Below are positions 1 to 7,185 of a stretch of 64,000 nt of DNA, one piece after another. Origin of the DNA: Paenibacillus sp. V4I3 (GTDB taxonomy: Bacteria > Bacillota > Bacilli > Paenibacillales > NBRC-103111). The first letter of the stretch is position 1. Each line of letters begins with the position of its first letter. The translations under genes and the position numbers were made by a program. The stretch is from NCBI RefSeq assembly GCF_030817215.1, contig NZ_JAUSZA010000001.1:1710501-1774500 (forward strand), read 5' to 3'. A model generated the notes under the pieces. That model saw only the letters and a list, made by a program, of their open reading frames with translations, was not told the DNA's origin and made no database searches.

Positions 1-129
1 GATACGCTTAACATGAGGAAAGAAGACATATTCGTCGTACTGGTCGATACGGAATTCGAGGACTGGACATTCGGTAACGGCGTTGCGCAAATGATCGAAC
101 GTCCAGACAACAAGGAGGGAGGCATAAGT
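1..129 (+). CDS. C-terminal end of a tautomerase-like protein (cut by window start), reading frame open into the next gene
   Basis: The frame is open from base 1. The segment with the pattern E-D-I-F-V-x-L-V followed by E-D-W-x-F-G-N-G-x-A-Q looks like the C-terminal end of 4-oxalocrotonate tautomerase family proteins, which commonly finish with a W-S-F-G-N-G-x-A-Q stretch. The catalytic N-terminal proline lies outside the window. No stop codon separates this frame from the ATG at 130, so the tautomerase frame continues into the carboxymuconolactone decarboxylase-like gene. Either this is a two-domain fusion with an internal start, or a stop codon was lost. Family assignment rests on this short tail only. 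Confidence 0.5.
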
Positions 130-459
130 ATGAAGCATCGAAAAATTGTATTAAACGCCCGTGAATTGTTTGGGGATATTGCCCCTTCTTTCGTACGTTA
201 TTCGGAAGATGTGCTCTTCGAGGACGTTTGGAGAAGAGCACAATTATCGCTTCGGGAACGTAGTCTCCTTACGATATCAGTGCTAGTCACCGGAGGACTT
301 ACAGGGCAGCTTCCTTATCATCTCCGCTTAGCAAAAGAGAACGGTTTGACCGAAGAAGAACTGATCGAAGCGTTGACCCATCTCGCGTTTTACGCCGGAT
401 GGCCGCGTGCCGCATCTGCGATTCAAGTTGCGAAGGATGTATTCGAGGACAACTCATAA
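130..459 (+). CDS. Carboxymuconolactone decarboxylase (CMD/AhpD-like) family protein
   Basis: About 109 residues from the ATG at 130, which follows a strong AAGGAGGG site at 113-120. That spacing is why this start is preferred over the upstream in-frame ATG at 13. The sequence has the helical layout of the CMD family: a segment with L-x-x-R-E-R-S-L-L-T-I-S, then Y-H-L-R-L-A-x-x-N-G-L-T-x-E-E-L-x-E, then H-L-A-F-Y-A-G-W-P. It lacks the CxxC pair of AhpD peroxidases, so a gamma-carboxymuconolactone decarboxylase-like role is more fitting, though CMD-family members in Bacillota often have unknown substrates. It directly follows, in frame, a tautomerase-like tail, consistent with a small aromatic or keto-acid pathway pair. 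Confidence 0.85.
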   Translation: MKHRKIVLNARELFGDIAPSFVRYSEDVLFEDVWRRAQLSLRERSLLTISVLVTGGLTGQLPYHLRLAKENGLTEEELIEALTHLAFYAGWPRAASAIQVAKDVFEDNS

Positions 460-590
460 AGACAGGATAAGGTGTGTAACTAACCACTGCGGGAGCGCGC
501 ATCACTGGCAGCGATGCGTCAGGAGCTCAGCCCTCGCGGACTGCCGCTTGCGGTGGACAATAGAAAAAATAACAAGTTAGGTTATCATCT

Positions 591-655
591 CGTTTACCCA
601 GTTTATTACATAATAGTACTGGGTAAACGTCAAAAAGACCCCATCTTCGTTGGGT
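591..655. repeat. Inverted repeat plus degraded copy of the hairpin found at 1668-1718
   Basis: Positions 591-602 and 618-629 form a perfect 12-bp inverted repeat (CGTTTACCCAGT / ACTGGGTAAACG). Its right arm runs into 621-655, which aligns with the left part of the hairpin at 1668-1718 (shared GGGTAAACGT, then C-C-C-C-A-T-C-T-T, then T-T-G-G-G). The intergenic stretch 460-850 otherwise shows no coding potential that I can support. Confidence 0.5.
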
Positions 656-845
656 AGTCATGGATATATCGTACTTTATCATTTCAGTTGGCGCTTGAAT
701 GGTAAGAAAGTATGAATAACCGTAACACAGAAGAGATGGAATTTATTTATATGCCGAATTCTTAAACCACATTGTTTCAGTTGGATTTTTTCAATATCAA
801 ATGAAATAAAAAGAAATGTATCTTTCATTTGGTATGATGTTATGC

Positions 846-889
846 AAAAAAAGCACCATTTTCAAGACAGGGTCTTGAAAATGGTGCTT
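846..889 (-). terminator. Intrinsic terminator of the minus-strand gene ending at 918
   Basis: Positions 851-868 and 872-889 are perfect 18-bp inverted arms with a 3-nt loop. On the minus strand the stem is followed by a run of Ts (A-run at 846-850 on the plus strand). It lies about 30 bases after the stop codon of the copper-amine-oxidase-like gene. Confidence 0.9.
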
Positions 890-917
890 CGTTTTGAACT
901 ACAAATTTTGATTTATA

Positions 918-1580
918 TTATTTATAGTAAGAAGTAGTTAAAGGTACAAAAATACCTGATTTATCGTTATTTTCATATGAATAAATGACAGTAACTTCAT
1001 TTAGTCCAGCCACATTAACTTCGATTGTTTTTAATCCATCATCTATCTTCACTGTGTCTTGTTTAAGTAAAATGCTATTTTTGTCTTGAATTTTTATTTC
1101 AACATCTGAACCTATAGCAGCAACTTGTAAATAAAGTTTTTGATACTTCCCTTTCGGCTCTAATGTGAAATTCGATCCTGAATATGCTGTATCCTTAATG
1201 ACTTCCCCATAATCCTTATTTTTATATTTGGTTAAATTAGGGTCTTTAATAGCTTGATAAAAAGTTTGAAAAGCATTAACAGGAGTACCCTCGACTTTTT
1301 CTCCAAACAAAACACTGTTTGATGCAGCATCATAATCTACAGCTACGTTCAGTGAACTTGCAATAGCTCTTGCAGGTAAATAAGTACTTCCATCGTATGT
1401 AATTGGAGTTACTACATTCCCTTGAGCATCCAATAACTGAACTGTATTTCCGTTAACCTTTACTTTAATATCGTTGTTCAGATAAGCTTTAATTTCTTGC
1501 AAATTAGCTCCTGCGTAAACTCCACCTGCTGCGCCAAAAATCATCGAAAGCCCTACAATAGAAACTATCGTTCTTTTCAC
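918..1580 (-). CDS. Secreted protein with copper-amine-oxidase N-terminal-like domain
   Basis: About 220 residues from a GTG start at 1580, preceded by an AAGGGAGAG site; the longer frame from 1652 has no comparable site. Residues 1-24 form a signal peptide (basic start, hydrophobic core, ending V-Y-A). Residues about 28-90 match the copper amine oxidase N-terminal domain family, with the signatures Y-L-P-A-R-A-I-A and A-S-N-S-V-L-F-G. This domain is common in secreted Paenibacillus proteins and is not itself an oxidase. The rest (about 95-220) has no recognised catalytic motif. It stands alone with its own terminator. Function unknown; probably cell-envelope associated. Confidence 0.8.
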   Translation of the reverse strand: MKRTIVSIVGLSMIFGAAGGVYAGANLQEIKAYLNNDIKVKVNGNTVQLLDAQGNVVTPITYDGSTYLPARAIASSLNVAVDYDAASNSVLFGEKVEGTPVNAFQTFYQAIKDPNLTKYKNKDYGEVIKDTAYSGSNFTLEPKGKYQKLYLQVAAIGSDVEIKIQDKNSILLKQDTVKIDDGLKTIEVNVAGLNEVTVIYSYENNDKSGIFVPLTTSYYK

Positions 1581-1667
1581 AAATATCTCTCCCTTGCTTC
1601 CTTTTTTCCATACATTTCCTTTCTTAATATATATGACAAATAAAGGAAACACAAGTGATGTTATGGG

Positions 1668-1718
1668 TAAACGTTAAATAGCCCCCATCTTTTCAAGTTG
1701 GGGGCTATTTGACGTTTA
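1668..1718. repeat. Long hairpin, 20-nt arms
   Basis: Arms 1668-1687 and 1699-1718 match at 19 of 20 positions around an 11-nt loop. It lies between the divergent upstream end of the copper-amine-oxidase-like gene and the stop of the TetR gene. It lacks a clear T-run, so it is not a typical terminator; a related degraded copy lies at 621-655. Confidence 0.6.
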
Positions 1719-1777
1719 CGGAGGAGCATGGCATTTATATCTACGGTTAAACTTGTCAACCGGATCAGGATCCCGTA

Positions 1778-2437
1778 TTAGGTACTGTAATCTGGCAGTA
1801 ACGAGCTGACTATCATTGACAACGTTAGCCTGTATACGGAATGGGCCGATTGCACATCTCCCAAGTGTCCACCCATGTAAAGATGAATAACGCCATGGAG
1901 AGAGGCCCAGACTATTCGTACAACGGATTCCGTGTCGTACTGGCCAGGAATCAGTCCTTGCTCTTGCGCGTTGCTGATCAAGGTCAATAATTGCCGCATG
2001 GCTGTTGCGGTGCCATGCAGGCTTTCCTCGTCCGGTTTGAAATCTGCGAAGGCTCCTCCGAACATCAGCTTATAATAGCTGGAGTAACGTTGCCCGAATT
2101 GCCAAAAGGTTTCCCCTAGATTCAGCAAATGCTGCACCGGATCAGCAGCTTGCGGCGTCCCCTCGAATTCGTTAGCGAGAAGCTTACAACCTTCCAGATA
2201 CAACTGCTGAGCCAATCCCTCTTTATTGACAAATAAGCTATAAATGATTTTTGTCGAGCAATCCATTTTCTGCGCTACTTTACGCACCGTAACGGCTTCC
2301 GGTCCCTCTTCTTGCAAGAGCGTGGCTGCAGCATCAACAACGAGCTTGCGGAGATTTTCAATATTCTGTAAGCGAGCCTCTTGATAGGTTTTCAACACTC
2401 GTGTGTTCGTATTAACGGAGTTATCCTGGTCGCTCAT
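1778..2437 (-). CDS. TetR/AcrR family transcriptional repressor
   Basis: About 219 residues. The start is taken as the ATG at 2437, six bases after GAAGGTG; two closer upstream codons overlap that site. Residues about 22-70 form the TetR helix-turn-helix region (A-A-A-T-L-L-x-E-E-G-P-E-A-V-T-V-R-K-V-A followed by C-S-T-K-I-I-Y-S-L-F). The C-terminal half resembles the WHG-type ligand-binding domain seen in many Bacillota TetR proteins. It is divergent from the SDR/MDR/SMP-30 operon and is the likely repressor of it: three related palindromes sit in the shared intergenic region, one near its own start (2471-2483). Confidence 0.9.
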   Translation of the reverse strand: MSDQDNSVNTNTRVLKTYQEARLQNIENLRKLVVDAAATLLQEEGPEAVTVRKVAQKMDCSTKIIYSLFVNKEGLAQQLYLEGCKLLANEFEGTPQAADPVQHLLNLGETFWQFGQRYSSYYKLMFGGAFADFKPDEESLHGTATAMRQLLTLISNAQEQGLIPGQYDTESVVRIVWASLHGVIHLYMGGHLGDVQSAHSVYRLTLSMIVSSLLPDYST

Positions 2438-2470
2438 AATCATCACCTTCGGTTATCGTGTTTTCGTCAG

Positions 2471-2483
2471 GAAACAAAGTTTC
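2471..2483. promoter_or_regulatory. Candidate TetR operator near the repressor gene
   Basis: GAAACAAAGTTTC is a 13-bp palindrome (GAAAC-3-GTTTC) 34 bases upstream of the TetR start. It shares the GAAAC half-site with the two palindromes on the operon side, fitting autoregulation. Confidence 0.45.
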
Positions 2484-2556
2484 TTAATTTCTTACAAAGA
2501 ATTTTATACAGTGAATGGATAGTTGTCAATGAGACATGTGATGTTCCAAAATCGTA

Positions 2557-2585
2557 TTGACTTTCTAAAAAAGTGTAGTTACAAT
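2557..2585 (+). promoter_or_regulatory. SigA-type promoter for the SDR operon
   Basis: TTGACT at 2557-2562 and TACAAT at 2580-2585 are separated by 17 bases. The first operator-like palindrome begins 11 bases after the -10 box, over the expected transcription start. Confidence 0.75.
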
Positions 2586-2596
2586 GAAATCAATGG

Positions 2597-2610
2597 GAAA
2601 CACTGTTACC
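2597..2610. promoter_or_regulatory. Candidate TetR operator 1
   Basis: GAAACACTGTTACC contains the dyad GAAACA-n-TGTTAC and overlaps the expected +1 of the promoter at 2557-2585. It recurs in inverted orientation at 2666-2679. Confidence 0.6.
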
Positions 2611-2665
2611 GAATGACGGATGACTCTTAATTTTCTTGGAAATTGAGGATTACTTTTAAACACTT

Positions 2666-2679
2666 GGTAACATTGTTTC
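2666..2679. promoter_or_regulatory. Candidate TetR operator 2
   Basis: GGTAACATTGTTTC is the reverse complement of the 2597-2610 site except for one base of the centre, giving a dyad GTAACA-n-TGTTTC. Two well-matched sites about 70 bp apart suggest cooperative or double-site repression of the downstream operon. Confidence 0.6.
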
Positions 2680-2716
2680 TATGTCATAACACAGTATCTA
2701 AAAGGAGAGTAACACT

Positions 2717-3568
2717 ATGACATTTCAAGGAAAATGGGCACTCGTCACGGGAGCTTCTTCCGGTATTGGAGAGCAATTCGCGAGACAACTGGCCAAACAA
2801 GGCAGCCATTTGGTACTCGTGGCCCGATCGGAGAGCAAGCTTGAGAGCCTGGCATCAGAGCTCAAAAAGATGTATAGCATCAAAGCCGAGGTTATCTCAA
2901 TGGATCTTGCGAAAGAGGGCGCGCCCAGCGAGTTATATCAGCAATGTCAACTTTTGAAAGTGGATATCGAACTGCTGATCAACAATGCAGGCTTTGCTAC
3001 ACATGGTTTGTTTGAACAAGTGTCAGGTGAGCGTCAACATGAAGAAGTGATGCTCAATGTCGCCGCTGTTGTAGATATGACCCACTTGTTCTTGCCGGAC
3101 ATGTTGCGCAAAAGCTCAGGTGCAGTTATCAATGTTGCATCAACCGCTGGATTTCAGCCGCTTCCCTATATGGCCGTATATGGGGCAACGAAAGCATTCG
3201 TCTTGTCGTTTACTCAAGCGTTATGGTGGGAAAATCGCGACCGCGGTGTGAAATTCTTCGTACTTTGTCCCGGTTCGACGGACACCAGCTTCTTTAATGT
3301 TGTAGGAACGGAAGAAGCCTCCGTTGGAAAGAAAGATACGCCGGAAAGAGTCGTAGAGGTTGCACTTCGTGCGTTGAAGGAAGGGAAAATATATGTCGTT
3401 CCGGGTATGCAGAATTATATCGGGGCGCAGTTATCGCGATTCATAACACGCAAGCAAGGTCTTCGACTTGTTGGAGGCATGCTTCGTCCACGCGGAGGAT
3501 CCGGCAATACTAATAATTATAAGAATACAGGTAATCAATCTGATCTTGCAGGGAGGACAATTCGATGA
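2717..3568 (+). CDS. Short-chain dehydrogenase/reductase (SDR)
   Basis: 283 residues with an AAAGGAGAG ribosome site at 2700-2708. It is a classical SDR: T-G-A-S-S-G-I-G at residues 10-17 (NAD(P)-binding glycine motif), N-N-A-G near residue 90, and a Y-x-x-x-K active site in V-Y-G-A-T-K, with the upstream catalytic serine in V-A-S-T-A-G. The C-terminal tail, rich in G, N and R, is longer than usual and may be disordered. It is the first gene of a three-gene unit; its end overlaps the next start by 4 bases, so translation is coupled. The family acts on ketones, alcohols, acyl chains or other small molecules; the substrate cannot be told. The TetR repressor next door suggests induction by a hydrophobic ligand. 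Confidence 0.92.
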   Translation: MTFQGKWALVTGASSGIGEQFARQLAKQGSHLVLVARSESKLESLASELKKMYSIKAEVISMDLAKEGAPSELYQQCQLLKVDIELLINNAGFATHGLFEQVSGERQHEEVMLNVAAVVDMTHLFLPDMLRKSSGAVINVASTAGFQPLPYMAVYGATKAFVLSFTQALWWENRDRGVKFFVLCPGSTDTSFFNVVGTEEASVGKKDTPERVVEVALRALKEGKIYVVPGMQNYIGAQLSRFITRKQGLRLVGGMLRPRGGSGNTNNYKNTGNQSDLAGRTIR

Positions 3569-4575
3569 AAGCTATACAACTGACAAACGGCTTCGGCTTT
3601 GAGGAATTAACCTTAACGGAGCTCGAGATTCCAACACCAGGCCCCCATGAGGTGCTGATCCGCATGAGGGCAGCTTCTCTGAATTACCGGGATCTAGTGA
3701 TCCTCAGCGGATTAATGCCGATTGAAATCAAATTCCCCTTCATTCCAATATCAGACGGAGCGGGAGAAATTGTAGCCGTTGGCCAAGGAGTAACAAGGTT
3801 TCAGGTCGGACACCGAGTAGCGGGTAATTTGCAACAGCGATTTTTTGCCGGCAACCCAAGACCGGGGGTATTAGAAGATAGTCTGGGAGGTCCGTTGAAC
3901 GGAGTAGCGGCGGAGTATGTCGTTCTACATGAAGACGGAATCGTCCATATTCCCGATCACCTCACTTGGGAGGAGGCTGCCACCTTGCCGATCGCGGCAT
4001 TAACCGCATGGAGCATGCTAATCGAATACGGTGGTTTGCAAGCGGGCGATACCGTGCTGCTGCAAGGAACAGGCGGTGTTTCCATCTTCGGGCTTCAATT
4101 CGCTCTTATGGCCGGAGCACGAGCGATCATCACATCGAGCAGCAACGACAAGCTGGAACGAGCAAAAGCTCTCGGTGCATGGCAAACGATCAACTATTCG
4201 GAAGTTCCCGATTGGGATAAAGCAGTGTTAGAACTGACTGGCGGCGTGGATCATGTTCTGGATGTTGGAGGAGCGGCAACGATGGTTAAATCCATAAATG
4301 CGCTTCGCATTGGAGGAACCTTGAGTATGGTCGGGTTCTTATCGGGCTTGACCATTCCAGAATATGATGTCACGGGCATCTTGCAGAAAGCCGCAACGGT
4401 TCGCGGCAGTCAAGTCGGCAACCGGAATCACTTTGAAAATATGAATCGAGCGATTGCCCATCATCGTTTACATCCCGTCGTCGACCGTGTATTCCCTCTA
4501 GATCGAATTGGCGAAGCATTCGCGCTCTTGGCTGAAGGAAAGCAATATTTCGGAAAAATCGTAGTCCAAATTTAA
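3565..4575 (+). CDS. Zinc-independent MDR-type alcohol dehydrogenase / quinone oxidoreductase-like protein
   Basis: 336 residues; its ATG overlaps the SDR stop codon. N-terminal GroES-like fold (residues about 1-130) with the motif A-A-S-L-N-Y-R-D, typical of the quinone-reductase-like branch that lacks catalytic zinc. The Rossmann domain holds L-Q-G-T-G-G-V-S-I-F-G near residues 166-176, the NAD(P)-binding loop. The end (Y-F-G-K-I-V-V) is the family norm. It is related to E. coli AdhP/QOR-like enzymes often annotated as NAD(P)-dependent alcohol dehydrogenase. In this operon it probably works with the SDR on the same redox substrate chain. Confidence 0.9.
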   Translation: MKAIQLTNGFGFEELTLTELEIPTPGPHEVLIRMRAASLNYRDLVILSGLMPIEIKFPFIPISDGAGEIVAVGQGVTRFQVGHRVAGNLQQRFFAGNPRPGVLEDSLGGPLNGVAAEYVVLHEDGIVHIPDHLTWEEAATLPIAALTAWSMLIEYGGLQAGDTVLLQGTGGVSIFGLQFALMAGARAIITSSSNDKLERAKALGAWQTINYSEVPDWDKAVLELTGGVDHVLDVGGAATMVKSINALRIGGTLSMVGFLSGLTIPEYDVTGILQKAATVRGSQVGNRNHFENMNRAIAHHRLHPVVDRVFPLDRIGEAFALLAEGKQYFGKIVVQI

Positions 4576-4606
4576 ATCTCACTTAAAAGACATAGGAGGC
4601 ACTCTA

Positions 4607-5767
4607 ATGCCAAATGCTCAAATTCGTTCCGTTAAATCTACTGAAGGCGTGAATCGTCCAAAACGCTCACCACGTAAAATGCGCAGAGCGGGGCTATCGC
4701 TGCTTGCGGTGCTCCTTCTTGGAGTCATTGTTTTCTTACTAGTTCCTTCACCTATCGAACCGGTAAAATGGCTGGCACCGACGGCTCCCTCTTTTCAAGA
4801 AGCGGGCCCTTGGAAACAGAACAACAAACTCAGCTCTGCTCAGCTTGTTACAGATGCCCCGCAATTCCCGGAATTCATTACATTCGATAAAGACGGCCAG
4901 CTATATACAGGGGATTCGGACGGGAAAATTTACAAGGTTCCTTTCGATGCAGAGGGCAATCCGCAAAAGGCCCAAGTGTTTGCAGACACCAAAGGAACGC
5001 CTAATGGACTTAAATTTGATGCCAAAGGCGATTTGATCGTTACTGATATCAAGAGGGGACTGCTGTCTATAAACCAATCCAGGAACATAGAGGTATTGGC
5101 CGATCAAGTGGACAGCAAGCCGATCTATTTAGCTAACGAGCTTGATATTGCCCGGGACGGCTCCATTTATTTTTCGGATACCTCGAACTATGGACGTGTG
5201 ACATTCAGAGAAATTGCCGAGAACAAGCCGCATGGACGCTTGCTGAAGTACGATCCAATGACCAAACAGACGACCGTCCTGTTAGAAGGCCTCTATTTTG
5301 CGAACGGGGTTGCCTTGTCTGCGGATGAAGATTTCGTGCTTGTGGCGGAATCGTATCATTATCAGTTGACCAGATACTGGCTCAAGGGTCCAAAGAAAGG
5401 GACATCTGATATTTTTGCGGACAATCTCGCAGGCTTTCCAGATAACATTACGCGTGATGAACAGGGTCATTTCTGGGTCGGGATCTTTACGACTCGCCTT
5501 TCTTTTGCAGATCAGATGCATCGCAGCCCGTGGTTGGCCGGTATCATGGCCAAAGTACCAGAGTCGCTGCTTAGCGGCGCAAGCGCACCGGCGAAGCAGG
5601 GGCTTGCTGCGGAGTTTGGCCCACAGGGAGAACTTATCGGAAGCTGGCATGATCCGGAAGGTTCGCTGAATGGCGTAACTACGGCTGCAAACCATAACGG
5701 ATATTTATATATAGGAACGGCACCTGGAGGCAGTAAAGGCGTTCATCGCGTGCTTTTAACAAAATAA
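4607..5767 (+). CDS. Membrane-anchored SMP-30/gluconolactonase/strictosidine-synthase-like protein
   Basis: 386 residues, AGGAGG site 12 bases before the ATG. A basic N-terminus (residues 1-28) is followed by one hydrophobic segment (about 29-47), so the rest is probably outside the membrane. Residues about 75-385 form a six-bladed beta-propeller of the SMP-30/strictosidine synthase group: G-x-P-N-G-L-K-F-D, Y-L-A-N-E-L-D-I-A-x-D-G-S-I-Y-F-S-D-T-S and F-A-N-G-V-A-L-S recur as blade motifs, with Asn/Asp/Glu that bind a divalent metal in the family. Lactone or ester hydrolysis is plausible. It is the last gene of the TetR-controlled operon, followed by a terminator. Confidence 0.85.
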   Translation: MPNAQIRSVKSTEGVNRPKRSPRKMRRAGLSLLAVLLLGVIVFLLVPSPIEPVKWLAPTAPSFQEAGPWKQNNKLSSAQLVTDAPQFPEFITFDKDGQLYTGDSDGKIYKVPFDAEGNPQKAQVFADTKGTPNGLKFDAKGDLIVTDIKRGLLSINQSRNIEVLADQVDSKPIYLANELDIARDGSIYFSDTSNYGRVTFREIAENKPHGRLLKYDPMTKQTTVLLEGLYFANGVALSADEDFVLVAESYHYQLTRYWLKGPKKGTSDIFADNLAGFPDNITRDEQGHFWVGIFTTRLSFADQMHRSPWLAGIMAKVPESLLSGASAPAKQGLAAEFGPQGELIGSWHDPEGSLNGVTTAANHNGYLYIGTAPGGSKGVHRVLLTK

Positions 5768-5775
5768 TGCTCCGA

Positions 5776-5810
5776 GAAACCCTAATTACGTACCAGTTGG
5801 GGTTTCTTTA
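5776..5810 (+). terminator. Intrinsic terminator of the SDR operon
   Basis: Arms 5776-5785 (GAAACCCTAA) and 5797-5806 (TTGGGGTTTC), one G-T or mismatch position, then a short T-run, directly after the SMP-30-like gene. Confidence 0.8.
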
Positions 5811-5919
5811 GATATTTGGTTGAAGGAATTAAGGATTGACATTCTCCTCATCAGTGAAACTAAATGCAACAAGTTGGGTTTCTAAAGTAATTATGAAAGT
5901 GACTCAGTTTTGATGCTTT

Positions 5920-6106
5920 TTAATAGATAGAAAGAGTCCCATCTTTTAGATCTAAACTAATTTTCCCCCGCAAGTTAGTCATAATATTTAACTGTTTTGC
6001 TTTGCGTTCTAGCAATTTAATCCATTCTTCATTTTATTTTATTCATTAATCTATAGATGACAACGGCAGCCTTTGCTCTTGAGCTATCATCCTTAGATGC
6101 AAATTT
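5920..6106 (-). pseudogene. Remnant of an unidentified gene, C-terminal part, frameshifted
   Basis: On the minus strand two coding-like stretches join if one extra T in an AT-rich run near 6043 is removed: an upstream piece containing S-K-D-D-S-S-R-A-K-A-A-V-V-I-Y-R-L and a downstream piece containing E-E-W-I-K-L-L-E-R-K-A-K-Q-L, ending at a TAA at 5920-5922. An in-frame TAG stands just before the first piece. The residue mix looks like a real protein rather than chance. I do not recognise the family. It lies in a 1.4-kb stretch without an intact gene. Confidence 0.35.
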
Positions 6107-6179
6107 CCCCCGCTAGTTCCACTGAGTAGACCCATTGATCAGCAACTCCGAAATTCAAAATAAACCACACAGACGGAAT

Positions 6180-6580
6180 GGAATGGATTTCGCTGGACGA
6201 TATACTTCACATCCGCCTTCAGTCTGACGGAACGCGATCTTGAATAATTTCTTTACTGGTCTCCGAGCCGGGAATGCAGTTGTCGCAGAGACTCCTCTGT
6301 GATGGCTGCTTGTTCTTTTGCGAACGGCCCTTCAGCATCTTCTGTTCAAGGTCGCACCTCAGCTTCTCCAGCAGCATCGAATTCGATCCCCCGTTCGCAA
6401 CGACGTTGACGGCATTGGTGATATGCCGTTCCACGCCATTCAGGCTTTTTTCAAGCCGTTTTATTGCTTCTCTCGCGTATTCGGAAACGAGCCGACCACC
6501 GAAATCCCAGAATATCCCGGTAGCATTCGCTGAATTTGATTTAACACCAGCGCCTTGTCATCCACCAATATAATCTTCAT
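6180..6580 (-). pseudogene. Decayed response regulator gene (receiver start and HTH-like remnant)
   Basis: Reading from an ATG at 6580, the first about 30 residues (V-D-D then L-V-L-N-Q-I-Q-R-M-L, then G-Y-S-G-I-S-V-V-G-S-F) are nearly the same as the start of the intact response regulator at 15669-16883, and the DNA match extends upstream of the ATG. The frame then breaks after codon 34. Further pieces in shifted frames look like a receiver tail (A-V-N-V-V-A-N-G-G-S) and a LuxR-type helix-turn-helix (S-K-E-I, then T-E-G-G). So this is probably a broken NarL-type or hybrid regulator whose 5' end is paralogous to the SARP regulator. Confidence 0.6.
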
Positions 6581-7056
6581 GTATTTCACACGCTCCATAA
6601 TAATGTATGTATTTTTTATCGGTTCCATTTGCGTGAGTGAAAACAGTGTGTGAAAGTACCCATAGCTTGTAGAGATTTTGTATAGTTCCTTATGTTACGA
6701 TCATACCCGTCGAAAGAACAAGGATTTTAGCAATATATCGGGAGTGAGGTGCTTTGGTTCCCTTCAGATAGGAGCTGAGAGCGGAAGAGAATAAGAATGG
6801 TCGGATGTTTTACTGTAGTTGGAGTTGAACTCCTGATTTTGACGAGGTGCGGCTATGAAAACGTATTGGAACTGCTAAGTCTCCACAGGTTATCCTGCTA
6901 CAAGGCCGCCAAGTCTTTACGTGTATGATAAAACCAAATTGAACGGGGGATTTGGCGATGCAACTAAATCTGCTTGAGATAATTGGGAAACTCCGAATGA
7001 TGTGTTATTGCTTAACACCTGGAAAACCATGTAGCAGCTACATTTAATAGAACAAT
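6581..7056. other. Intergenic stretch with no intact gene
   Basis: Upstream homology to the 16884-16915 region covers the first about 40 bases. From about 6840 to 7050 a plus-strand frame gives a protein-like stretch (Y-P-A-T-R-P-P-S-L-Y-V-Y-D-K-T-K-L-N-G) interrupted by stop codons, possibly another fossil gene. No riboswitch, tRNA or repeat was recognised. Confidence 0.4.
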
Positions 7057-7085
7057 TTGTTCGTGTATGTGAACGGGATTAAAAT
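7057..7085 (+). promoter_or_regulatory. Probable SigA promoter of the SLH protein gene
   Basis: TTGTTC at 7057-7062 and TAAAAT at 7080-7085 with a 17-base spacer, about 100 bases before the start codon. Confidence 0.5.
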
Positions 7086-7185
7086 GTATTCTACTATCGT
7101 TTGGGGAAAATGTTGAACTATGGCGTAATTTGTTATTTGGTAGAGATGGAATTCGCACAGATTAATCGTATTAGGAGATGATGAA

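Noticed and set aside
6274..6573. Plus-strand open frames of 71-99 codons
   Set aside because: They lie opposite the decayed response regulator, whose minus-strand similarity to an intact gene explains the region better.
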